Positions 1 to 5,970 of a stretch of 5,970 bases of DNA are shown here, one piece after another (position 1 is the first letter of the stretch; each line of letters begins with the position of its first letter). Below the pieces are notes generated by a model. That model was not told the DNA's origin and searched no databases. It worked only from the letters and a program-made list of their open reading frames with translations. Made by a program: the position numbers and the translations under genes. Source of the stretch: Verrucomicrobiota bacterium (lineage in GTDB: Bacteria; Verrucomicrobiota; Verrucomicrobiia; Opitutales; UBA953); NCBI GenBank assembly GCA_009924535.1, contig RFRI01000098.1:1-5970 (forward strand), in the 5' to 3' direction.

Positions 1-30
1 ACCGAATAGGAAATTTAATCGCGTGAGACC
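1..30 (-). other. Possible oriIS-like terminus of the IS91-family remnant
   Basis: Read on the minus strand, the last bases are GCGATTAAATTTCCTATTCGG. From memory, the oriIS end of ISCR/IS91-type elements contains a GCG-x6-CTTCCTAT core. The match here is GCG, an A/T-rich spacer and TTTCCTAT. The distance from the transposase stop (about 160-190 bases) also suits the position of oriIS downstream of the transposase gene in these elements. The window starts here, so the flanking GAAC/CAAG-type target tetranucleotide cannot be tested. Confidence 0.4.
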
Positions 31-189
31 AAGTATGGCATGGGTTGGGCGGGTCAAAACGCCGTCCGGCTTGCAAAGTTTGAACCGCCTGACTAGGCCA
101 TTGGCAGCACCTTCGGTAGCTAAACGGTTTGCGGTCAGTCGGGCACGCAGCACCAACCCGCAGCAAGTCGGAATCTCCGCTTCGCTCGG

Positions 190-446
190 TCACCAGTTGA
201 CGCGCTGGTCCACCTCGTCATCGGGTGCGGGTTGCGCCGCAAGATTCCAGTGCGCAGCGATTTGCGCCCCGTCATCCGTCTGCGCATCACTGTCGTCCCA
301 CAACGGCGGCCCGCGTGCCTGCCATGTGCGCGGGGGCTTCAGGTCGGCCCCGATGTGGTACGGATCCGTCTGATCTGCGCGCCCTAGGCAATGAACGCGA
401 TCAGGTGCTTCTGCACACCGCACATCGGACACACCAGCGAGGGTCC
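190..446 (-). pseudogene. IS91-family transposase C-terminal fragment, with stop and frameshift
   Basis: Reading the minus strand in the frame one base offset from the long ORF gives LVCPMCGVQKHLIAFIA (437 to 387), a TAG stop (386-384), then GAQIRRI (383-363). This matches the Cys-x2-Cys zinc-ribbon and IIAFI-D-x-x-x-I-x-x-IL segment near the C-terminus of IS91-family (IS801/ISCR-like) transposases. The similarity then shifts to the frame of the long ORF (HIGADLKPPR, ARGPPLWDD, AAQPAP, DQRVNW, ending at 190). A single lost base near 360-363 explains the shift, and one G-to-T change of a GAG codon would explain the TAG. Everything upstream of the zinc ribbon in this family is absent, replaced by IS1380 sequence at about 438-446. 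The family assignment is from motif recognition, not a database search. Confidence 0.65.
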
Positions 447-1233
447 AACGCCCGGCATGCTTGATCATGCGCCCAGCCTTGAACATGATCTCTTGCATCA
501 CCGTCTTCATGCGCCGGCGCTTGGCCGCATGACGCAGCGGCGCGTCATCGCCAATCAGTGCGTTCTGCCCAATCAGGCGCAAGACATTCATCGCCACCGC
601 AGCCAAAGCGCAGACCAAGAAATTGGTATCAAACTTCCCGCTGGGCAAACGCTCCAAATCCATATCGGACTTGAACTCAGAATGGAACTGCTCGTGCGTA
701 GCGTGGTCCTTGTACAGCGCAATGACCTCGTGCATCGTGAACTTGTGCGGCAATGTCGTCGTCCAGCCCTCCAACTCATAGGCTGGCAACAGCAGCGGGT
801 TGCCATGCTTGTGGCAAAACCCCAAGTCCACTATGGTGCGCTGCGTCAAGCGCAAGACGCGCCGGGCAGGATTGGCCTGTGTACCAACACCTTCGAGCTT
901 GAGCTCCTGGCTCCACAGGCACATACGCTTGCCTTCGCGCTCATGGCACCACATCGTGCTGGCATCAGCCAGCCGCTCTGCGGCGATGCTCTCCACTGGT
1001 GTGCTGCGGGGGTTCCACTTGATGATGATCGCAATCTCGCGCGCCAACGCCTGCGCTTGGGCGCTGATGTCTTGCATGATGGCGTGGGAGCACAGGCCCG
1101 AGTCAGCGCGAAACAAAAGCGGCATAGGGGTCAGCTTCGCTGCCATAGGCAAGACCCGCTCCAAGTTAAGCTGAGTCTCCAGCGCCGAGTGCTTTACGCC
1201 GGGGCGCAAGGCCAACTCTAGGCAGTAGCCCAA
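190..1233 (-). CDS. Chimeric transposase remnant: IS1380-family body with IS91-family tail
   Basis: Residues 1 to about 265 resemble an IS1380-family DDE transposase (cut-and-paste DNA transposition). Visible marks are the LELALRPG...HSALE block near residues 6-20, the second catalytic Asp in RADSG (D44), and a YREK-like signature Y174-x2-H177-x3-E181-x6-K188 within HEQFHSEFKSD, followed by DLERLPSGKF and the KHAGRW block (258-263). The start codon used here is TTG. The frame continues upstream as YLGS before meeting a TAG at 1272-1270, so the true N-terminus, with the first catalytic Asp, is missing. Family members run to roughly 440-460 residues. Residues ~291-347 are a different protein: PPR, ARGPPLW, AAQPAP and DQRVNW at the end are typical of the IS91-family transposase C-terminus. 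Residues ~266-290 are out-of-frame translation of the IS91 part. The product is almost certainly inactive. Confidence 0.75.
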   Translation of the reverse strand: MGYCLELALRPGVKHSALETQLNLERVLPMAAKLTPMPLLFRADSGLCSHAIMQDISAQAQALAREIAIIIKWNPRSTPVESIAAERLADASTMWCHEREGKRMCLWSQELKLEGVGTQANPARRVLRLTQRTIVDLGFCHKHGNPLLLPAYELEGWTTTLPHKFTMHEVIALYKDHATHEQFHSEFKSDMDLERLPSGKFDTNFLVCALAAVAMNVLRLIGQNALIGDDAPLRHAAKRRRMKTVMQEIMFKAGRMIKHAGRWTLAGVSDVRCAEAPDRVHCLGRADQTDPYHIGADLKPPRTWQARGPPLWDDSDAQTDDGAQIAAHWNLAAQPAPDDEVDQRVNW

Positions 1234-1261
1234 GGAGCCAAGGTAGGTGGCGCTGGGGGAC

Positions 1262-1427
1262 GACGGTTTCTACGCGGGTTGGTGGCGAGCAAAGGTGCGA
1301 TACTGGCTTTATGGTGATGGAGCGGCTTATCCGTTATCCGTAATTCTTGTCCAATGCACATGACCAAAACAATGCGCGGAGAATCAATCAGTGTCGTCTT
1401 TCTGTTCGATGCTCGTTACCTGGGTGC
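1262..1427. other. Junction between IS remnant and host gene; no gene recognised
   Basis: These 166 bases have lower GC than the DNA to the right. On the minus strand the IS1380 frame is interrupted by TAG at 1272-1270 and TAA at 1311-1309. A possible RTFAR peptide (1299-1285) may be a decayed piece of the family's conserved block before YLG, but this is weak. On the plus strand the first ~27 codons of the cytochrome frame lie here (from ATG 1347). They look unrelated to a cytochrome c and contain no CXXCH, so they are probably fortuitous coding from element or scar sequence. Confidence 0.4.
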
Positions 1428-1784
1428 AGCGCTTACCTCGGCGGCGAACCTGATCGCGCCATCAAGATCGTGCTCAACGGCCTTTACGGCCCGCAGATCA
1501 TCGACGGCAAGGCCTACGGCGATATCGCCACCGGCCAGCCCGCGATGACCGGCCTCGGCCAGCTCCTGTCCGACGAGGAAGTCGCCGCCGTGCTCACCTA
1601 TGTCCGCCAGTCGTTCGGCAACGACCTCCCGGTCGTCAAGGCCGACCAGGTGAAGAAGGTCCGCGCCGAGATCAAGGACAAGAACAACGCGCCTTACACC
1701 GTCGAGGAAGTGCTCAAGCAGCACCCGCTCGAAGTCGCCAAGGCCGCGCCCGCCAAGGCCGCTCCGGCCCAGAAGAAGAAGTAA
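1347..1784 (+). CDS. c-type cytochrome, 5'-truncated C-terminal fragment
   Basis: From about 1428 the frame reads YLGGEPDRAIKIVLNGLYGP, then DGKAYGD, GQPAMTGLG, LSDEEVAAVLTYVRQSFGN. This is the C-terminal half of a class I cytochrome c domain, with Met in PAMTG as the probable distal heme ligand and the terminal helix L-S-D-E-x-V-A-A-V-L-T-Y-V-R. Such domains carry periplasmic electron transfer and in Verrucomicrobia/Planctomycetes often end large dehydrogenase or heme proteins. The covalent heme site CXXCH and any signal peptide are absent. The first 27 codons (1347-1427) do not look like a cytochrome and border the IS remnant, so the gene appears beheaded by the insertion. The tail is Ala/Lys/Pro-rich (KAAPAKAAPAQKKK). 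As it stands the product should not bind heme. Treat the gene as a pseudogene unless the 5' half exists elsewhere. Confidence 0.75.
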   Translation: MSNAHDQNNARRINQCRLSVRCSLPGCSAYLGGEPDRAIKIVLNGLYGPQIIDGKAYGDIATGQPAMTGLGQLLSDEEVAAVLTYVRQSFGNDLPVVKADQVKKVRAEIKDKNNAPYTVEEVLKQHPLEVAKAAPAKAAPAQKKK

Positions 1785-1805
1785 TCCTCCAGGATTGCTT
1801 CGCTC

Positions 1806-1835
1806 AAAGGGCGTGCCGACCGGCACGCCCTTTTT
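1806..1835 (+). terminator. Intrinsic terminator after the cytochrome gene
   Basis: A perfect 12-bp stem AAAGGGCGTGCC (1806-1817) pairs with 1822-1833 around a GACC loop and runs into five T residues (1831-1835). It starts 22 bases after the cytochrome stop, so it ends that transcript and separates it from the next gene. The A residues at the left foot could give some activity in the opposite direction. Confidence 0.9.
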
Positions 1836-1912
1836 CGTACCTGTCAATAACTCGTCCGGCTATGACGAGCGGCCCGCTTGCCTCTGGCACGACTTCGGCA
1901 AGAGTAAGGGGC

Positions 1913-2362
1913 ATGAGACCCGCCCTTTGGAAGGCCGTCGCCGACCACCTCAAGCCGCACGAAGCCGCCTATCGCCTGACCGCGAAGGACGACTTCAACG
2001 CCCGCGTCGTGCTCAAGGGCTCAAAGGCGCTCGTCCGCGCCTTCTACCAGCCGCGGGAAGGCGACGTCCCTGGCGAGGCGACCATCAGCCTGACGCTCGA
2101 CGGCCAGTCCGAGATCGGCGCGATCGCGGCGTTCCTCTCGAACCAGAAGCGTTACGCGAAAAAACTGCCCTCCACCCTGCACTTCTCCCAGGAACTCTCG
2201 CACCGCCGCCCCGGCGGCCTCGGCGAGGCCCGCCTGACCTTCAAAGCCAACGTGGTCTCGTGGCACGACACGAAGCTCATCGAACGGCTCTCGCTCTTCT
2301 ACGCCGACAGCGCCCATGCCCTCTTCCAGCTCCACAACGAGCTCATGACGGCGGGGGAGTGA
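1913..2362 (+). CDS. Hypothetical protein, 149 residues
   Basis: I do not recognise the family. From ATG 1913 the protein begins MRPALWKAVADHLKPHEAAY. It has no signal peptide, no membrane segment and no cysteine cluster, so it is probably cytoplasmic. The pattern suggests an N-terminal helix, a beta-rich centre (ARVVLKGSKALVRAFYQ, then EATISLTLDG), and a C-terminal helical stretch (HDTKLIERLSLFYADSAHALFQLHNELM). It is rich in charged residues and has normal high-GC codon use with third-position C/G, which supports real coding. An alternative ATG at 1862 would add 17 Ser/Gly/Thr-rich residues and sits inside a small hairpin (1851-1869). I prefer 1913 because the protein-like sequence starts there. 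The purine run AAGGGG (1906-1911) is too close to this ATG to be a good Shine-Dalgarno. The gene stands alone between two stem-loops. Confidence 0.6.
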   Translation: MRPALWKAVADHLKPHEAAYRLTAKDDFNARVVLKGSKALVRAFYQPREGDVPGEATISLTLDGQSEIGAIAAFLSNQKRYAKKLPSTLHFSQELSHRRPGGLGEARLTFKANVVSWHDTKLIERLSLFYADSAHALFQLHNELMTAGE

Positions 2363-2401
2363 GCGCTGACAAAAGAGGCCCGGTGGACCAGGAAGAAATC
2401 G

Positions 2402-2434
2402 AGACACGCTGACCAACCCTTGGTCAGCGTGTCT
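2402..2434 (+). terminator. Strong stem-loop after the hypothetical gene, likely terminator
   Basis: A perfect 14-bp stem AGACACGCTGACCA (2402-2415) pairs with 2421-2434 around a 5-base loop, 40 bases after the stop codon. The stem is followed by TTAAGG rather than a T-tract, so as an intrinsic terminator it is imperfect. It could act as a transcript-stabilising 3' hairpin or a Rho-aided stop. Confidence 0.55.
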
Positions 2435-2437
2435 TAA

Positions 2438-2513
2438 GGTAGGGACAGCACCACGTGCTGTCCTAAGTTACGTCAGTCCAAGGAAAGGACGCGCTGGTGA
2501 TCACGTCCCTACC
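2438..2513. repeat. 76-bp BIME-like repeat, copy A
   Basis: The element begins GGTAGGGAC and ends GTCCCTACC, a 9-bp terminal inverted repeat. It contains two opposed hairpins. The first is GTAG (2439-2442), stem GGACAGCAC (2443-2451), loop CAC, stem GTGCTGTCC (2455-2463). The second, read on the minus strand, has GTAG at 2512-2509 and a 9-bp stem (2508-2500 with 2495-2487, two mismatches or wobbles) around a 4-base loop. The reverse complement matches copy B (3397-3472) at 68 of 76 positions, with the differences in the spacer and the second stem. The GTAG foot plus hairpin is the defining form of REP sequences recognised by RAYT transposases, and a facing pair is a BIME. Confidence 0.85.
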
Positions 2514-2522
2514 CCGATGCAG

Positions 2523-2548
2523 GGTTGGGCGAGGGCGCTCAACCCTAC
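2523..2548 (-). repeat. Single REP-like hairpin, GTAG foot
   Basis: On the minus strand GTAG (2548-2545) is followed directly by stem GGTTGAGCG (2544-2536), loop CCCT, and CGCCCAACC (2531-2523), a 9-bp stem with one G-T wobble. It has the same geometry as the hairpins in the 76-bp repeats but a different stem sequence, and lies 9 bases after copy A. Confidence 0.6.
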
Positions 2549-2585
2549 CTACGCCGCCTCAATCAGAATCACCATGCTTCCACGG

Positions 2586-2617
2586 GCCTCTGTGAGCCTC
2601 TGGGCCTCTGGGCCTCT
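2586..2617 (+). repeat. Short tandem repeat of GCCTCTGG in the hydrolase leader
   Basis: GCCTCTG or GCCTCTC units start at 2586, 2596, 2604 and 2612, within a pyrimidine-rich leader (about 2580-2666) upstream of the hydrolase. The repeat has no stop in the downstream frame and so artificially extends the hydrolase ORF to 2517. I see no clear promoter or Shine-Dalgarno in this leader. Confidence 0.55.
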
Positions 2618-2666
2618 CACTCTTCCTCCTCTTGCCTCCGGCCCTCGGGCCCTCCATTCCTCTCTC

Positions 2667-3392
2667 ATGCGCCTCGCCTTCCTCGCCTGCCTCCTCTCGC
2701 TCGGCCTTTCGGCCGCCGAGTTCACCCTTTCGCCGGACGTCAAATTCAAGCCGGAAGCGAAGCACTTCGAACAAGCCGGCCTGCCGCACGCGCTCGACTA
2801 CCTGGCCTACCTGCCATCGTCCTACGCCAAGGACACCGCGAAGAAGTGGCCGCTGGTGATCTTCCTGCACGGCTCCGGCGAGCGCGGCAATCTGGTCAAC
2901 GCCGTCCGCAAGAACGGCCTGCCCTTCGAACTCGATCGCCGCGGCGACACGCCGTACGTGATGATCGCGCCGCAGTGTCCGGCCAACGAACGCTGGAACG
3001 TGCAGGTGCTCGACGCGCTCCTCACCGACCTGCTGAAGACCACTCGCATCGACGAGAAACGCGTCATCGTCACCGGACTGAGCCTCGGCGGTTTCGGCAG
3101 CTGGGCCTGGGCTTGCGAACACCCTGAACGCTTCGCCGGCGTGATCCCGGTCTGCGGAGGCATCGACCCCGCGAAGACCGTCTCGTTGAAAGGCATGCCG
3201 ATCTGGGGCTTCCACGGCGACAAGGACCAGAACGTCGCCCTGGAACGGGGCCAGCTCGCCGCCGAGGCCGCCAAGAAGAACGGAGCCGACGTGAAGTTCA
3301 CGATCTACCCCGGCGTCGGTCACAACTCCTGGGAAAAGGCTTACGCCGAGCCCGAGCTCGAAGCCTGGATCCTCGCGCGCGTCCGCAAGTAA
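2667..3392 (+). CDS. Secreted alpha/beta-hydrolase (esterase / phospholipase-carboxylesterase type)
   Basis: The 241-residue protein is predicted to hydrolyse ester bonds in the periplasm or outside the cell; the substrate is unknown. The chosen ATG (2667) opens a clear signal peptide, MRLAFLACLLSLGLSAAEF, with a likely cleavage around residues 16-17. Starting at 2517 would put 50 low-complexity residues before it. The oxyanion/strand block is VIFLHGSGERG (H68-G74), the nucleophile elbow is G137-L-S139-L-G-G, the acid is probably D187 in HGDKDQNV (183-190), and the catalytic His is H219 in GVGHNSW. Spacing and order fit the alpha/beta-hydrolase fold, and the single-domain size suits small esterases of the dienelactone hydrolase, PHB-depolymerase and carboxylesterase group common in polymer-degrading Planctomycetes and Verrucomicrobia. 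The gene is flanked on both sides by inverted REP/BIME copies, the downstream one only 4 bases after the stop. No lid or carbohydrate-binding domain is present. Confidence 0.88.
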   Translation: MRLAFLACLLSLGLSAAEFTLSPDVKFKPEAKHFEQAGLPHALDYLAYLPSSYAKDTAKKWPLVIFLHGSGERGNLVNAVRKNGLPFELDRRGDTPYVMIAPQCPANERWNVQVLDALLTDLLKTTRIDEKRVIVTGLSLGGFGSWAWACEHPERFAGVIPVCGGIDPAKTVSLKGMPIWGFHGDKDQNVALERGQLAAEAAKKNGADVKFTIYPGVGHNSWEKAYAEPELEAWILARVRK

Positions 3393-3396
3393 GCGA

Positions 3397-3472
3397 GGTA
3401 GGGACGTGATCACCATCGCGTCCTCCCCGCTGACTGAAGCAACTTAGGACAGCACGTGGTGCTGTCCCTACC
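3397..3472. repeat. 76-bp BIME-like repeat, copy B (inverted relative to copy A)
   Basis: This is the reverse complement of copy A with 8 differences over 76 bases. GTAG (3398-3401) precedes stem GGACGTGAT (3402-3410), loop CACC and ATCGCGTCC (3415-3423, one wobble). The opposed hairpin has stems at 3447-3455 and 3459-3467 around GTG, with CTAC (3468-3471) as the minus-strand GTAG. It begins 4 bases after the hydrolase stop, so it forms the 3' end of that transcript and may protect or end it. Confidence 0.85.
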
Positions 3473-3481
3473 TCAAGACAC

Positions 3482-3507
3482 GGCGGCCATGGCAATGGCC
3501 GCCCTAC
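3482..3507 (-). repeat. Single REP-like hairpin, GTAG foot, third stem family
   Basis: On the minus strand GTAG (3507-3504) is followed by stem GGCGGCCAT (3503-3495), loop TGCC, and ATGGCCGCC (3490-3482), a perfect 9-bp stem. It has the same design as the other hairpins here but an unrelated stem sequence, 9 bases beyond copy B. Confidence 0.65.
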
Positions 3508-3521
3508 CCATGTCAGGTGGT

Positions 3522-3672
3522 AGCGGCTGGCGGTTAGCGGTTAGAAATATCAAAGTGGGACCGTAAACAGGGCGACTAGGCTGAGGAATGACGCCCGCAG
3601 CGTCCATCCCAGTTTCCGGTCTCTCTCCGAACTGGCATCAGTCCAACCGCCAACCGCTGACCGCCAACCGCT
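3522..3672. repeat. Decayed ~150-bp inverted-repeat unit upstream of alaS
   Basis: The outer arms 3522-3544 and 3650-3672 are inverted copies, matching at 20 of 23 positions, built of GCGGTTAG-like units (complement CTAACCGC). Inside them GGGACCGTAAAC (3557-3568) matches the reverse complement of 3612-3623 at 10 of 12 positions, and GGGCG (3570-3574) pairs with CGCCC (3592-3596). The nested arms suggest a MITE-like or long-stem element that has accumulated changes. I see no ORF that belongs to it. Confidence 0.55.
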
Positions 3673-3750
3673 TCACCCCTTTCATTTCCCTTCCCTTTTC
3701 CCCCGACAGGGGCTTAAAAAGACCCCTTCCCTCGCCCCCTTTACCGTCCC
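3673..3750 (+). other. alaS leader, pyrimidine-rich, no clear ribosome-binding site
   Basis: The 78 bases before the alaS ATG are mostly C and T. CCCC-GACA-GGGG (about 3701-3712) or AGGGG/CCCCT around TTAAAAA could form alternative small hairpins. No purine-rich Shine-Dalgarno lies within 15 bases of the ATG. I cannot place a -35/-10 promoter with confidence. Confidence 0.3.

Positions 3751-5970
<2,220 letters not shown>

Larger units (their letters stand above)
1..1330 (-). mobile_element. Composite insertion-sequence remnant (IS1380-family plus IS91-family)
   Basis: This stretch holds degenerate parts of two unrelated elements in the same orientation. From about 1262 down to 445 the minus strand matches an IS1380-family transposase. 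From about 446 down to 190 it matches the C-terminal end of an IS91-family transposase, followed by a ~190-base non-coding tail whose last bases look like an IS91-type oriIS. Neither element is complete: the IS1380 part lacks its first catalytic domain, and the IS91 part lacks its zinc-finger and tyrosine-catalytic regions. The right boundary with the host gene is not sharp. IS similarity fades around 1262-1320 and the cytochrome reading frame becomes convincing around 1428. The left boundary may lie at or beyond base 1. Terminal inverted repeats or a target duplication could not be identified, so the limits are approximate. Confidence 0.7.

Noticed and set aside
61..98. Small hairpins GCCG-TC-CGGC (61-70) and GCCT-GACT-AGGC (87-98) as transposon ends
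   Set aside because: Stems of 4 bp are expected by chance at this GC content and do not match element termini I recognise.
391..1221. 276-codon plus-strand open frame opposite the transposase
   Set aside because: Its sequence is antisense of a frame with clear transposase motifs and has no recognisable domain; high GC creates long antisense frames.
2517..2666. N-terminal extension of the hydrolase to ATG 2517
   Set aside because: The added 50 residues come from a REP-like hairpin and a GCCTCTGG tandem repeat and would bury the clear signal peptide beginning at 2667.
2559..3416. 285-codon minus-strand open frame opposite the hydrolase
   Set aside because: It is antisense to the triad-bearing hydrolase, rich in Gly/Val/Arg/Glu as expected for a shadow frame, and runs across BIME copy B.
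2438..3507. CRISPR array from the repeated 76-bp units
   Set aside because: There are only two copies, in opposite orientation and about 880 bases apart with a gene between, and no regular spacers.
3557..3623. T-box or other riboswitch controlling alaS
   Set aside because: There is no T-box core sequence, no terminator/antiterminator pair with a T-tract, and the arms fit a decayed inverted repeat better.

Overview
The window is high-GC DNA from a Gram-negative bacterium. The codon use, a truncated class I cytochrome c, a secreted alpha/beta hydrolase and the type of alanyl-tRNA synthetase would fit a Verrucomicrobia/PVC-type chromosome (Opitutae-like). That placement is an inference from style, not from a marker I could search. 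The first ~1.3 kb looks different in base composition and contains proteobacterial-type insertion-sequence remnants.

Layout. (1) 1-~1330, minus strand: a wreck of two mobile elements. A long open frame (190-1233) joins an IS1380-family transposase, lacking its N-terminus, to the C-terminal tail of an IS91-family transposase. The IS91 part contains an internal stop and a frameshift when read in its own frame, so the open frame is partly accidental. The first ~30 bases resemble an IS91/ISCR oriIS terminus. (2) ~1428-1784, plus: the C-terminal part of a c-type cytochrome whose heme-binding CXXCH half is missing, followed by a near-perfect intrinsic terminator (1806-1835). (3) 1913-2362, plus: an unrecognised cytoplasmic protein of 149 residues, followed by a strong stem-loop. 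(4) 2667-3392, plus: a secreted alpha/beta-hydrolase (esterase/phospholipase-carboxylesterase type) with a complete Ser-Asp-His triad. (5) 3751-5970, plus: alaS, alanyl-tRNA synthetase, 740 codons present and running off the window.

The most distinctive feature is in the intergenic DNA around the hydrolase. Two 76-bp elements (2438-2513 and 3397-3472) are inverted copies, identical at 68 of 76 positions, and flank the gene. Each is itself a pair of opposed hairpins. Two further single hairpins (2523-2548 and 3482-3507) share the design: a GTAG tetranucleotide directly at the foot of a 9-bp stem that starts GG, with a 3-4 nt loop, but a different stem sequence in each family. This is the architecture of REP/BIME elements mobilised by RAYT (TnpA-REP) transposases. 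No RAYT gene is in the window. A further decayed inverted repeat (3522-3672) lies just upstream of alaS.

The intact genes are housekeeping or hypothetical, and I see no operon linking them: they are separated by terminators and repeat-laden spacers. I found no convincing new multi-gene system. The items worth follow-up are the multi-family GTAG-hairpin repeats and the chimeric IS scar that beheads the cytochrome gene.
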